Of a stretch of DNA of 64,000 nucleotides, positions 16,452-25,826 are shown piece by piece. Source of the DNA: CAZAPO01 sp044841755 (lineage in GTDB: Bacteria; Bacteroidota; Bacteroidia; Flavobacteriales; Flavobacteriaceae); assembly GCA_044841755.1 (NCBI GenBank), contig JAXOFM010000006.1, positions 62,001-126,000 on the forward strand, in the 5' to 3' direction. A model generated the notes under the pieces. The model was not told where the DNA came from. It saw only the letters and a list, made by a program, of their open reading frames with translations, and ran no database searches. The position numbers and the translations under genes were made by a program. The number at the start of each line of letters is the position of its first letter. The stretch's first letter is position 1.

Positions 16452-18077
16452 ATGTTATCAGTTTCTAACTTATCTGTGCAATTTGGTAAGCGTGTTTTAT
16501 TTGATGAAGTAAACACCACTTTTAATAATGGTAATTGTTACGGAATTATTGGAGCAAATGGTGCTGGAAAATCTACTTTTTTAAAGATTCTCTCAGGAAA
16601 GCAGGATGCTACTTCTGGTCATGTACATCTTGAACCAGGAAAGAGAATGTCTGTTCTTGAGCAGAACCATAATATATATGATGAGTATCCAGTTTTAGAA
16701 ACGGTTTTACGTGGTAATAAACCATTATTTGAAATTAAAACTCAAATAGACGCTTTGTATGCCGATTATTCTGATGAAAATGCTGAAAAGATTGGAGAAC
16801 TTCAAGTACAATTTGAAGAAATGGATGGCTGGAATGCTGATAGTGATGCGGCAGCTTTATTATCAAATCTTGGAATAAAGGAAGATTTGCACTACGCGAT
16901 GATGAGTGATCTTGATGGTAAGCAAAAAGTACGAGTACTATTGGCACAGGCGCTTTTTGGAAATCCAGATGTGTTGATCATGGATGAGCCTACCAACGAT
17001 CTTGATTATGAAACTATAAAGTGGTTAGAGAATTTCTTAGCTAATTATGATAATTGTGTAATTGTTGTTTCTCACGACCGTCACTTTTTGGATGCAGTTT
17101 GTACACATATTTCAGATATTGATTTTGGTAAGATCAATCATTATTCAGGAAACTATACTTTTTGGTATCAGAGTTCTCAGTTAGCTGCCAAGCAAAGAGC
17201 ACAACAGAATAAGAAGGCAGAAGAAAAGAAAAAGGAATTAGAAGAGTTTATTAGACGTTTTTCTGCTAACGTAGCAAAATCTAAACAGGCAACTAGTAGA
17301 AAGAAGATGATAGATAAGCTTAATGTTTCTGAGATCAAGCCATCTAGTCGTCGCTATCCAGCCATCATTTTTGAAAGAGAAAGAGAAGCTGGAGATCAAA
17401 TATTAAACATTGAAGGACTGTCTGCCTCTCTTGATGGTGAGATGTTGTTTAAAAATATAGATTTAAATCTTAATAAAGGAGATAAAGTTGTTGTGTTCTC
17501 CAAAGACTCAAGAGCAACAACTGCTTTTTATCAAATTATTAATGGTAAGCAAAAAGCTGATGCTGGAAAATATGATTGGGGAGTTACAACTACGCAATCT
17601 TATCTTCCTTTAGATAATAGTGAGTTCTTTGATAATAAATATACTTTGGTAGATTGGTTACGCCAGTGGGCAACGACAGAGGAAGAGCGTGAAGAGGTTT
17701 ATGTGCGAGGTTTTCTAGGGAAGATGATCTTTAGTGGAGAAGAGGCACTTAAAACTTCAAATGTTTTATCAGGAGGTGAAAAGGTGCGTTGTATGATCTC
17801 AAGAATGATGATGCTTCGTGCCAATGTTTTAATGTTAGATGAACCTACCAACCACTTGGATTTAGAGAGTATTACTGCATTTAATAACTCTTTAAAGAAC
17901 TTTAAGGGAACTGTATTGTTTACAACTCATGACCATGAGTTTGCACAAACTGTAGCAACCAGAGTTGTTGAGTTAACTCCAAACGGAATTATTGATCGTT
18001 ACCTAACCTTTGATGAGTACATGGAAAACGAGAAGGTTAAAGAGTTACGAGAAAAGATGTATGCAGTAACAGCATAG
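16452..18077 (+). CDS. ABC-F family ATPase with one degenerate ATP site
   Basis: 541-residue soluble protein with two ABC domains and no membrane segment, so an ABC-F translation factor (YbiT/EttA/Uup relatives) acting on the ribosome. Domain 1: Walker A GANGAGKST (34-42), Walker B VLIMDEPTNDLD, switch His in VVSHDRHFLD. The linker (about 240-300) is a basic coiled coil, the usual P-site tRNA interaction motif. Domain 2: signature LSGGE (439-443), Walker B VLMLDEPTNHLD. Odd: domain 2 has no Walker A (VVFSKDSRATT at 347-357 stands in its place) and domain 1 has DLDGKQ (153-158) for its LSGGQ signature. Both defects fall in the same composite site, leaving one canonical site (Walker A1 with signature 2). 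Single gene with its own promoter and terminator. Confidence 0.92.
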   Translation: MLSVSNLSVQFGKRVLFDEVNTTFNNGNCYGIIGANGAGKSTFLKILSGKQDATSGHVHLEPGKRMSVLEQNHNIYDEYPVLETVLRGNKPLFEIKTQIDALYADYSDENAEKIGELQVQFEEMDGWNADSDAAALLSNLGIKEDLHYAMMSDLDGKQKVRVLLAQALFGNPDVLIMDEPTNDLDYETIKWLENFLANYDNCVIVVSHDRHFLDAVCTHISDIDFGKINHYSGNYTFWYQSSQLAAKQRAQQNKKAEEKKKELEEFIRRFSANVAKSKQATSRKKMIDKLNVSEIKPSSRRYPAIIFEREREAGDQILNIEGLSASLDGEMLFKNIDLNLNKGDKVVVFSKDSRATTAFYQIINGKQKADAGKYDWGVTTTQSYLPLDNSEFFDNKYTLVDWLRQWATTEEEREEVYVRGFLGKMIFSGEEALKTSNVLSGGEKVRCMISRMMMLRANVLMLDEPTNHLDLESITAFNNSLKNFKGTVLFTTHDHEFAQTVATRVVELTPNGIIDRYLTFDEYMENEKVKELREKMYAVTA

Positions 18078-18098
18078 TCGATGACATCAAAAAAACAG

Positions 18099-18127
18099 AG
18101 AAACTCCGTTAAATGCGGAGTTTTTTT
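18099..18127. terminator. bidirectional terminator
   Basis: Stem AAACTCCG (18101-18108) / CGGAGTTT (18116-18123), loop TTAAATG, then T run; shared by the ABC-F gene and the convergent DUF2007 gene. Confidence 0.88.
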
Positions 18128-18356
18128 ATACCTTCATTTCAGCAATTGTCTCTTCAACAATATGTACTGCTTTGTCGAGTTCATCTTTATGAACATGAAT
18201 TTCACTAAGTGAATGCCCGCCATAAATTTTTGGATCAAGACCAGACTCATTCTGCTCTTTGATTACTGGTGAGATACCAACTTCTTCTAACTTTGAAATC
18301 AATAATTGTACGATAACAAAGCTTCCTGTGTAAATTCTTGTATAATTTGATTCCAT
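18126..18356 (-). CDS. DUF2007 (putative signal-transducing) small protein
   Basis: 76 residues, one DUF2007 domain: a ferredoxin-like fold beginning with a strand (YTRIYTGS), a long helix (FVIVQLLISKLEEVGISPVIK), and ending in the strand-helix EIHVHKDELDKAVHIVEETIAE. The family resembles PII-like and ACT-sized regulatory domains and is labelled putative signal transduction, without experimental support known to me. Cytoplasmic, no signal peptide. Single gene that shares the terminator with the ABC-F gene and diverges from the decarboxylase gene. Confidence 0.85.
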   Translation of the reverse strand: MESNYTRIYTGSFVIVQLLISKLEEVGISPVIKEQNESGLDPKIYGGHSLSEIHVHKDELDKAVHIVEETIAEMKV

Positions 18357-18472
18357 AGTAAAAAATTAAGGTGTCTTTTAAAGATACGAAAAAAACAAAT
18401 CAATTTGTGTATTTTAGATTGATAAATACCGAATTGTCTTACACCTACTTTTAAAAATGTATACCAACCAAA

Positions 18473-19921
18473 GTGAATAGTTTAAAAGAGCGAATTTTAA
18501 GGTTACAAGAAACCTCTGAAAGTTTAGAACCCACAAAAGATCAGAGAGATTCATATATAGAATCAGTTAAAGGTTTTGCCCATAAGTTTATTTCATCTTT
18601 AAACGATGTTGAAACTTTTAACTCAAAAGTGGTTAATAAAGATGCTTTGTCTTTATCTAATAGTAAGAGGACATTAGATGAAATCATTAAAACCTTCAAT
18701 CAGGAAGTTGCAGAAAAAGGAATGAAACCAGCATCAGGAGGTCATTTAGGTTATATTCCTGGAGGAGGTATTTATGCCGCTTCTCTCGGTGATTTTCTGG
18801 CAGATATAACCAATGAGTATACGGGAATGTACTACGCTTCTCCGGGAGGAGTGACCATTGAGAATGAACTTATAGATTGGATGAAGGAATTATTCGGGTT
18901 TCCAAAATCATCTGTTGGGAATTTAACATCAGGTGGTTCTATAGCTAATTTAATTGCACTTACTGCTGCTAGAGATAAACATGGAATCAAAAACGCAGTT
19001 ATTGAAAAAAGTGTTATTTATACAAGCCCTCAAATACATCATTGCGTGCATAAGGCATTGCGAATTATTGGTCTAGAAGATGTTCAGATACGTTATGTTG
19101 AATTAGATGAGAATTCGCGAATAGTTCCTGAAGACCTTGAAAGAAAAATCGAAGTAGATAAAACCAAGGGTTTAAATCCATTTGTGATCATTGCTTCAGC
19201 AGGCACAACAGATACAGGAGCCATAGATCCTTTAGAAGAGATTGGTGACATCTCTAAAAAACATGGCCTTTGGTATCATGTTGATGGAGCTTATGGTGGT
19301 TTTTTTATGTTAGTTGATAAAGTAAAGCATAAATTGAAAGGAATTGAAATGGCCGATTCATTGGTGGTAGATCCACATAAAGGCTTGTTTCTTCCTTATG
19401 GTTTAGGGGCAGTTTTAGTAAAGGACAAACAAGCGGTTTACCATTCTAATCATTATAGAGCTAATTACATGCAAGACGCAATTAAAGATGAATTCCCAGT
19501 AAATCCAGCAGATGTTTCTCCAGAGCTTACTAAGCATTTTAGAGGACTAAGACTATGGCTCCCGCTACAATTGCATGGTGTTGAACCTTTCAAAGCATGT
19601 TTAGAGGAAAAGCTTCTGCTTACCAGTTATTTCAGAGAGGGATTAAAGCATATTGGGTTTGAACTTGGTCCAGAACCAGATCTTTCGGTAAGCTATTTTT
19701 GGTATCCTTCAAAAGAAGTGGATCAAAATACCTTCAATGAACGTTTAATGCAAGCTATTCATTCAGATGGTGAAATATTTCTAAGCTCAACACTTGTCAA
19801 TGGAAAGTTTGTAATAAGAATGGCAATATTATCATTTAGAACAAAACTAGAAACTATTGATAGAGCCGTTGCTATGATTAATAGAATACGTAAAGAAGTG
19901 GAAAACGAATTCAAAGCATGA
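18473..19921 (+). CDS. PLP-dependent group II amino acid decarboxylase
   Basis: 482 residues, fold-type I PLP enzyme of the aromatic-amino-acid/glutamate/diaminobutyrate decarboxylase group. The substrate-loop and PLP regions are clear: GHLGYIPGGGIYAASLGDFLAD near the front, TSGGSIANL for phosphate binding, HHCVHKALRI with the stacking histidine, VDGAYGG (about 270-275), and Schiff-base K303 in DPHKGLFLP. Exact substrate is uncertain (aromatic L-amino acid is a fair guess). The start is GTG at 18473: the frame has a stop at 18452 and no ATG until residue 84, inside the catalytic core. An out-of-frame seven-codon ATG reading (18457-18480) overlaps it. The stop overlaps the next gene's ATG (ATGA), so the P1 peptidase is translationally coupled. 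Confidence 0.92.
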   Translation: MNSLKERILRLQETSESLEPTKDQRDSYIESVKGFAHKFISSLNDVETFNSKVVNKDALSLSNSKRTLDEIIKTFNQEVAEKGMKPASGGHLGYIPGGGIYAASLGDFLADITNEYTGMYYASPGGVTIENELIDWMKELFGFPKSSVGNLTSGGSIANLIALTAARDKHGIKNAVIEKSVIYTSPQIHHCVHKALRIIGLEDVQIRYVELDENSRIVPEDLERKIEVDKTKGLNPFVIIASAGTTDTGAIDPLEEIGDISKKHGLWYHVDGAYGGFFMLVDKVKHKLKGIEMADSLVVDPHKGLFLPYGLGAVLVKDKQAVYHSNHYRANYMQDAIKDEFPVNPADVSPELTKHFRGLRLWLPLQLHGVEPFKACLEEKLLLTSYFREGLKHIGFELGPEPDLSVSYFWYPSKEVDQNTFNERLMQAIHSDGEIFLSSTLVNGKFVIRMAILSFRTKLETIDRAVAMINRIRKEVENEFKA

Positions 19922-21054
19922 AAGTTAAATTTTCAATATTAATAACAGTTATAATGATTACGTCTAATATGAATAGTCAACAAAAAAGGCTTCGAGATCA
20001 TGGAGTTGAAATAGGTGTATTAAAGACAGGAGAAAATAATACAATCACCGATGTTGAGGGAGTTACTGTTGGTCATGAAACGATCATAGAAGGAGATCAT
20101 ATAAGAACTGGAGTTACAGCTATTATTCCGCATCAAGGAAATGTGTTTCAACAAAAAGTTCCTGCAGCTATCTATATAGGAAATGGTTTTGGAAAACTGG
20201 CAGGATATAGTCAAGTAAAAGAATTAGGTAACATTGAGACTCCTATTATTTTGACCAATACATTAAGCGTTCCTGCTGCTTCAAATGCGTTGATTAGTTA
20301 TACTTTAGACCAAGAGGAAAATAAAGCTGTTCGTTCTGTGAATTCTGTAGTAGGTGAAACAAATGATGGTTGGCTTAACGATATTAGAGGACGACATGTT
20401 TCTGAAACACATGTATTAAGTGCGATCAATAATGCAAATGATGGCAAAGTTGCAGAAGGTAATGTTGGAGCAGGAACAGGTACCATTTGTTTTGGATACA
20501 AGGGAGGAATAGGAACTTCTTCAAGAGTACTTCCTAGATCACTAGGAGGTTATACTGTTGGGGTTTTGACCCAAACTAATTTTGGAGGTGTGCTAGAAAT
20601 AGCGGGAGTTCCCATTGCTAAAGAGCTTAAGAAGTATCCATATCGAGACAAGATTTTAAATGATGCAGATGGCTCATGCATGATCGTAGTGATAACTGAT
20701 GCACCTTTGAGTTCTAGAAATTTAGAACGAATGGCAAAACGTGCTATGTTAGGATTGGCAAAAACAGGTGGCATCGCTTCTAATGGAAGTGGTGATTACG
20801 TGATAGCACTTTCTACAGCCAAAGAGAATCTAATTCCTTATAAAAGCGATACTATGTACCATGAGAAAAAAGAATTGAGAAATGATGATTTGTCTCCATT
20901 GTTCTTAGCAACTATTGAAGCCACAGAAGAAGCAATTCTTAATTCATTATTTGCAGCAGAAACTATGACGGGAAGAGATGGTCATACTATTGAAGCACTT
21001 CCTAAAGACAAGGTTTTAGAGCTTATGAAAAAGTATAACAAGATTAAGGATTAA
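19918..21054 (+). CDS. P1 family peptidase (DmpA-like, S58)
   Basis: 378 residues. Signal peptide about 1-20 (ending in NMNSQQ), so the enzyme is exported. The family is a self-cleaving Ntn-type hydrolase that removes N-terminal residues from small peptides, in some members D- or beta-peptides. Family marks: VEGVTVGHETI, IETPIILTNTLSVPAASN, GNVGAGTGTICFGYKGGIGTSS, and the autocleavage point G290|S291 in ASNGSGDYVIALS, where the new N-terminal serine becomes the nucleophile. Overlaps the decarboxylase stop by four bases. Its stop TTAA is shared with the convergent PAP2 gene. A pathway joining export-side peptide trimming with amino acid decarboxylation is only a guess. Confidence 0.92.
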   Translation: MKVKFSILITVIMITSNMNSQQKRLRDHGVEIGVLKTGENNTITDVEGVTVGHETIIEGDHIRTGVTAIIPHQGNVFQQKVPAAIYIGNGFGKLAGYSQVKELGNIETPIILTNTLSVPAASNALISYTLDQEENKAVRSVNSVVGETNDGWLNDIRGRHVSETHVLSAINNANDGKVAEGNVGAGTGTICFGYKGGIGTSSRVLPRSLGGYTVGVLTQTNFGGVLEIAGVPIAKELKKYPYRDKILNDADGSCMIVVITDAPLSSRNLERMAKRAMLGLAKTGGIASNGSGDYVIALSTAKENLIPYKSDTMYHEKKELRNDDLSPLFLATIEATEEAILNSLFAAETMTGRDGHTIEALPKDKVLELMKKYNKIKD

Positions 21055-21896
21055 AACGTTCCAACAACTCCTATCTGATTACCTGAAAATCTCAAATTCC
21101 AGCTAATTTCCTTTTCTTTTTTAGGATAACTGTAAGACTTCGCTTCAAATAGATATTTGTCAATAGAATCAACAACAATAATACTTAAAGCAGTACTAAA
21201 GGCTATGTCTGTTATCCAATGTGCATTATCTACTAATCTGCTAATTGGTGGAATAGCGCCAATAGAGTAAATACCAATTTTTACCCAAGTGTTTTCAAAT
21301 TGTTTGGCAACAGCATGTGCCATTGTTATTGATAGGGAAGAATGTCCAGATGGAAAAGAGTGGAACTTTCCTTCTGGAGAGAAAGGTTTAAAATACCAGT
21401 TTCCTAAACCTGATTTTGGTCTTGCTCTGCCTATAGAGTTTTTTAGGAAAGATGTTATTAAACCTGTTGTGAATGAAGAAGAAATAATTAAAACGCTTGT
21501 TCTTCTAACCTGTTCGTTCTTTGTAAACAAACCAAATCCGTAAAGCCCAGCGTTTGCAATAAAATAGTTTTGTGGACTTCCAAAATACCAGCCAATATCT
21601 CTAATAAGTTCTGGAAAATCTTCTTGTTGTCTTAAAAAGAAGCTATTTACTTCATCATCTGCAGCGGAAAGAAGTAGCGTTCCTGCAACTAAACCACCAA
21701 ACTTTAAATAGTCGTCTCCTTTCCAATACAATGGTCTGGTAAATGCATGGCCAACACTTCTAAAAGCAGATTTTGCATCATGCTTAAAAAGTGTTCCAAT
21801 GCTAGAAGTGTCCTTACTTTTGGACTGCTCTAACTGTTGCCCAAAACCCAAAGTTGAGGTCAACAAAAAGAAAATTATAATTGAGTTTCTAATCAT
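21051..21896 (-). CDS. PAP2 family phosphatase
   Basis: 281 residues, signal peptide about 1-19, membrane-associated type 2 phosphatidic acid phosphatase. The three-part phosphatase signature is intact: K-x6-RP in KNSIGRARP, PSGH in FHSFPSGHSSLS, and SR-x5-H-x3-D in SRLVDNAHWITD. It would remove phosphate from a lipid pyrophosphate or phosphatidate on the periplasmic face, for example undecaprenyl pyrophosphate or lipid A. Seven bases after pheT, so transcribed with it; overlaps the convergent P1 peptidase gene by four bases at their stops. Confidence 0.92.
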   Translation of the reverse strand: MIRNSIIIFFLLTSTLGFGQQLEQSKSKDTSSIGTLFKHDAKSAFRSVGHAFTRPLYWKGDDYLKFGGLVAGTLLLSAADDEVNSFFLRQQEDFPELIRDIGWYFGSPQNYFIANAGLYGFGLFTKNEQVRRTSVLIISSSFTTGLITSFLKNSIGRARPKSGLGNWYFKPFSPEGKFHSFPSGHSSLSITMAHAVAKQFENTWVKIGIYSIGAIPPISRLVDNAHWITDIAFSTALSIIVVDSIDKYLFEAKSYSYPKKEKEISWNLRFSGNQIGVVGTF

Positions 21897-21903
21897 TCAA
21901 AGA

Positions 21904-24333
21904 TTAACGCAATTCTGCTCCAAGTTGCTTTTCAAAACTGGTTTGCAACTTATTCATGATCTTGTCTATCTGCTTATCTGTAAGCGTTTTGTTCTCATCT
22001 TGCAACGTAAAACTTACCGCATAACTCTTCTTGCCCTTTGGTAAATTCTTACCTTGATAAACATCAAACAGATTTACTTCTTTCAGTATTTGCTTTTCTG
22101 TTCTTTTAGCAATATCGTAAATAGATTCGAAAGTTACACCTTCATCCAATAATAAAGCAAAATCACGACGTACTTTAGGATACTTAGGAATATCTTTAAA
22201 TTTAATAGAGTTGCGTTTACCGATCTCTAATATATTATCCCAGTTTAGGTCTGCAAACAATACTTGTTGAGAAATTCCAAACGACTTCAATACTTGTTTC
22301 TTTACAATACCAAACTCAACTAGAACAGTTTTGCCAAGACTCAAACTTAAGCCTTCACTTAGCATGTCATTCTTAGTAGGAGAGGTTTTATAACGTGAAA
22401 TCCCTAACCTATCAAATATTGCTTGAATACATCCTTTAATGAAGAAAAAATCACTTGGTTGATTACCAGCATTCCAACTTTCGTGATGTCTGTTACCAGA
22501 AACTAAAATAGATAAGTGTTTATATTCTTCACGTTTGTCATCACCATAAGCATGATAGGTCTTACCAAACTCAAACAGTTTGATATCCGATTGCTTACGA
22601 TTGATATTGTAGGCTAAAGCTTCTAACCCAGAAAATAATAATGATTGACGCATTGCAGAAAGATCATTACTTAATGGATTTAACATTAATACGTTATGTT
22701 CTTCCTTTAGTTGCTCACTAAGTTTTGTATAATCAGGCGATGTCAAAGAATTTGCCATCATCTCATAGAAACCAAGTGATACTAACTGATTTCCAACAAT
22801 ATTTTGAATTCTATGATCTTCAAATCTTGAAGAATTAGAAATTGAAGCATTTAACTTTTCAGTAGTGCCAATATTATTATAACCATAAACACGAAGCACT
22901 TCTTCTATCACATCAGCCTCACGTTGTACATCATTTCTGTATGCAGGCACCATAAGGCCCAAACCAGTTTCAGTAACATTGTTCACCTTTATTTCTAAGG
23001 ACGTTAAGATGCTTTTTATGGTTTCTCTTGGTATTTCTTCTCCAATTAATCGTTTTGCATTATCAAAACTTAAACGTACCTGAAAGTCTTCAATCTTTAC
23101 AGGATACTCATCAATAACATCACAGGTGATTTCACCACCAGCCAATTCAATGATCAATAAAGCAGCACGCTTTAAGGCATACTCAGTGATGTTAGGATCG
23201 ATACCTCTTTCGAATCTAAATGAAGCATCAGTATTTAATCCATGACGCTTAGCAGTTTTACGAATGCTTACAGGATCAAAATAGGCGCTTTCTAAAAAGA
23301 TGCTCGTAGTTTCTTCAGTTACACCAGAATGAATACCACCAAATACTCCAGCAATACACATTGGTTTTTCACCATCACAGATCATTAGGTCTTCCTCATG
23401 TAATTCGCGCTCAACTTCATCTAGCGTTATAAACTTGGTTCCTTTCTTTAAAGTCTTAACCACAACCTTATTTCCAGCGATCTTGTTGGCATCAAAAGCG
23501 TGTAATGGTTGTCCTAGCTCATGTAGCACATAATTTGTAGCATCAACTACATTATTAATAGGAGCTAATCCAATAGCTTTTAAACGATGTTGTAACCATT
23601 CTGGAGATTCGGTAACCTTAAGACCAGAAATAGTAACACCACAATAACGAGGAGCAAGATCTTTGTTCTTTACATCAACATCTATCTTCAACATTCGGTT
23701 GTCTACGTGAAATGCACTTACCGAAGGTGTGATCAACTCCAAATTGATCTCTTTTTGTAATAATCCAGCTTTTAGGTCTCGAGCAGTTCCGTAGTGACTC
23801 ATAGCATCTGCTCTGTTTGGTGTTAACCCAATTTCAAAAACCTGGTCGTTCTGAATGTCAAAAACATCGGTAGCAGGAGTTCCTACTTTTAGTTTCTTGT
23901 CAAGCACCATGATTCCATCGTGCGAAGCTCCTAATCCAAGTTCGTCCTCAGCACAGATCATTCCATGACTTTCCTCACCGCGAATCTTTCCTTTTTTAAT
24001 GGTCCATTCTTCACCTTCAGGGGAATAAAGCGTAGTGCCAATAGTTGCCACAGGAACTTTTTGTCCAGCAGCCACGTTTGGTGCACCACAAACAATCTTT
24101 AAAGGCTCATCACCACCAACATTAACAGTAGTTACTTTTAATCTATCTGCATTTGGGTGTTGCTCACAGGTCAATACCTCGCCAATAACAACGCCTTCAA
24201 GTCCACCTTTAACTGATTGGTAACTTTCAATTCCTTCTACTTCCAGACCAAGATCTGTAAGTAGTTCTCCGGTTTTTTCTGCGTCCCAATCAATGTTTAT
24301 AAATTGCTTTAACCAATTATAAGAAATCTTCAT
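21904..24333 (-). CDS. pheT: phenylalanyl-tRNA synthetase beta subunit
   Basis: 809 residues, large subunit of the alpha2-beta2 PheRS that charges tRNA-Phe and edits Tyr-tRNA. Domains in order: OB-type tRNA-binding domain (about 40-150, CEQHPNADRLKVTTVNVGG), B3/B4 editing domain (about 210-380, with QPLHAFDANKI), B5 domain with a helix-turn-helix (400-475), a catalytic-like core missing motif residues, and a C-terminal anticodon-binding FDX-ACB domain (PKYPKVRRDFALLLDEGVTF to the end). A TATATTTG box lies 24 bases before the ATG. The pheS gene is not in the window; PAP2 follows seven bases downstream. Confidence 0.97.
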   Translation of the reverse strand: MKISYNWLKQFINIDWDAEKTGELLTDLGLEVEGIESYQSVKGGLEGVVIGEVLTCEQHPNADRLKVTTVNVGGDEPLKIVCGAPNVAAGQKVPVATIGTTLYSPEGEEWTIKKGKIRGEESHGMICAEDELGLGASHDGIMVLDKKLKVGTPATDVFDIQNDQVFEIGLTPNRADAMSHYGTARDLKAGLLQKEINLELITPSVSAFHVDNRMLKIDVDVKNKDLAPRYCGVTISGLKVTESPEWLQHRLKAIGLAPINNVVDATNYVLHELGQPLHAFDANKIAGNKVVVKTLKKGTKFITLDEVERELHEEDLMICDGEKPMCIAGVFGGIHSGVTEETTSIFLESAYFDPVSIRKTAKRHGLNTDASFRFERGIDPNITEYALKRAALLIIELAGGEITCDVIDEYPVKIEDFQVRLSFDNAKRLIGEEIPRETIKSILTSLEIKVNNVTETGLGLMVPAYRNDVQREADVIEEVLRVYGYNNIGTTEKLNASISNSSRFEDHRIQNIVGNQLVSLGFYEMMANSLTSPDYTKLSEQLKEEHNVLMLNPLSNDLSAMRQSLLFSGLEALAYNINRKQSDIKLFEFGKTYHAYGDDKREEYKHLSILVSGNRHHESWNAGNQPSDFFFIKGCIQAIFDRLGISRYKTSPTKNDMLSEGLSLSLGKTVLVEFGIVKKQVLKSFGISQQVLFADLNWDNILEIGKRNSIKFKDIPKYPKVRRDFALLLDEGVTFESIYDIAKRTEKQILKEVNLFDVYQGKNLPKGKKSYAVSFTLQDENKTLTDKQIDKIMNKLQTSFEKQLGAELR

Positions 24334-24356
24334 TCTGCACGATTTTCATGAAGCCA

Positions 24357-24364
24357 CAAATATA
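24357..24364 (-). promoter_or_regulatory. -7 box for pheT
   Basis: TATATTTG on the minus strand, 24 bases before the pheT ATG; the nearest TTG is 25 bases upstream, longer than usual. Confidence 0.5.
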
Positions 24365-24451
24365 AGAATACTTGAGTGTTAACGAAACTCAAACAATTTT
24401 TTTATGTAAGTATTTTGTTGTTTATTCGAATACATAATAAACACTGCCAAA

Positions 24452-25666
24452 ATGCAAAAACTTATCATTTTTCTTCTAGCTATAACCTTGGTTTCTTGCG
24501 AAACCCAGCAGCATGCTAAACTTATGCATGGTCATTATCGTGCAATCATGGATGTTCAAGATAATCAATTGCTCCCTTTTAATTTTAAGATATCTACTGA
24601 TGATAAGATCGAAATATACAATGCAGAAGAGGTGATTGAAGTAACTGACATTATCTATTATAATGATTCTGTACGAATCAATTTCCCAGTATATGAAGGA
24701 TATATTGTTGGAGAATTTGACAATGGCAAGGTGTTGAACGGTAAGTATATCAAGGAAAGTTTAGATAGAGTTGTACCTGTTTATTTTGAGTATGATGTTG
24801 ATGAACGATTTAAGGATGTTGGGAAAGCTACCGCTAATGTTTCAGGAATTTGGGAAATGTTGTTTACCGAAGATGATGGTAAAACCTTTATTGCTAGAGG
24901 TAATTTTAAACAAGACGGAAATAAAGTAACCGGAAATATTCGAACCACAACTGGAGATTATCGTTACCTAGAAGGAGTGCTAGATGGGAATATTTTAAAA
25001 TACTCTGTTTTTGATGGAGCACATGCTTTTTTATTTACTGCAGAGGTTACAAACGATCAGATGAGTAATGGGGTGTTCTATTCAGGAAATCATTATAAAG
25101 CGACCTATGAGGCGAAACGAAATGCAGCGTATCAATTACCAAACGAGAATAGTTTGACCTTTTTAAAGGAAGGTTTTGATGCCATAGAATTTGGTTTTCC
25201 TGATGTTGATGGTAATATGGTATCACTAAGTGATGAGCGTTTTAAGGACAAGGTGGTGTTGGTGCAGATTATGGGAACTTGGTGCCCAAACTGTTTGGAT
25301 GAAAGCAGGTACTATGCAGAGCAATACAATACGTTAAAAGATAAAGGTGTTGAAATTATAGCATTAGCATTTGAATATGCAAAGACTGAGAACAAAGCGT
25401 TTCATGCTATAAAACGTCTACAGGACAATGTTGGCATAGATTACCCAATATTACTAGCGCAACATGGAAGTTCTAGCAAGCAATTAGCTAACGAAAAATT
25501 GCCAATGCTTAATCATGTATTGTCGTATCCAACTACCATTTATATTGACAAGAAAGGGAAAGTACGCAAGATACATACCGGTTTTAATGGTCCTGCAACT
25601 GGTGAAAAATATATAAGCTTTCAAAAAGAATTTACCGAGTTTGTTGACGTGCTAGTAGCAGAATAG
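24452..25666 (+). CDS. TlpA-like thiol-disulfide reductase, lipoprotein
   Basis: 404 residues. Lipobox ITLVSC with Cys16. The N-terminal 230 residues are beta-rich (FKISTDDKIEIYNAEEVIEV; NFKQDGNKVTGNIRTTTGDYRYLEG) and look like a lipocalin-like sensor domain of the kind that precedes exported redox proteins in Bacteroidota. The C-terminal TlpA/AhpC-TSA thioredoxin domain has the active site G-T-W277-C278-P-N-C281 and cis-proline in LSYPTTIYIDKKGKV. It would reduce disulfides on the periplasmic side, perhaps in cytochrome c maturation or protein refolding. Single gene, followed by 160 bases without a gene. Confidence 0.88.
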   Translation: MQKLIIFLLAITLVSCETQQHAKLMHGHYRAIMDVQDNQLLPFNFKISTDDKIEIYNAEEVIEVTDIIYYNDSVRINFPVYEGYIVGEFDNGKVLNGKYIKESLDRVVPVYFEYDVDERFKDVGKATANVSGIWEMLFTEDDGKTFIARGNFKQDGNKVTGNIRTTTGDYRYLEGVLDGNILKYSVFDGAHAFLFTAEVTNDQMSNGVFYSGNHYKATYEAKRNAAYQLPNENSLTFLKEGFDAIEFGFPDVDGNMVSLSDERFKDKVVLVQIMGTWCPNCLDESRYYAEQYNTLKDKGVEIIALAFEYAKTENKAFHAIKRLQDNVGIDYPILLAQHGSSSKQLANEKLPMLNHVLSYPTTIYIDKKGKVRKIHTGFNGPATGEKYISFQKEFTEFVDVLVAE

Positions 25667-25826
25667 TTTTTAGTGTTTCCCTTATCATCAGTATGAAACT
25701 GAGTTTTAATACTTCGGATGGCTCTGCACTGGCTCAGTTTATTGACGGATAAGTGAAGTTAGAAGAAAAACCTTAAATAGTAAATACGTAATATTATATA
25801 ATTGATGTAAAAGTTATAAACCCTTT

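Noticed and set aside
18395..18408. near palindrome ACAAAT-CA-ATTTGT between DUF2007 and decarboxylase genes
   Set aside because: AT-rich, short, not linked to a clear promoter.
25696..25740. inverted repeat AAACTGAG ... CTCAGTTT after the TlpA-like gene
   Set aside because: 29-base loop, no T tract directly after the stem; too weak for a terminator. The rest of 25667-25826 shows nothing.
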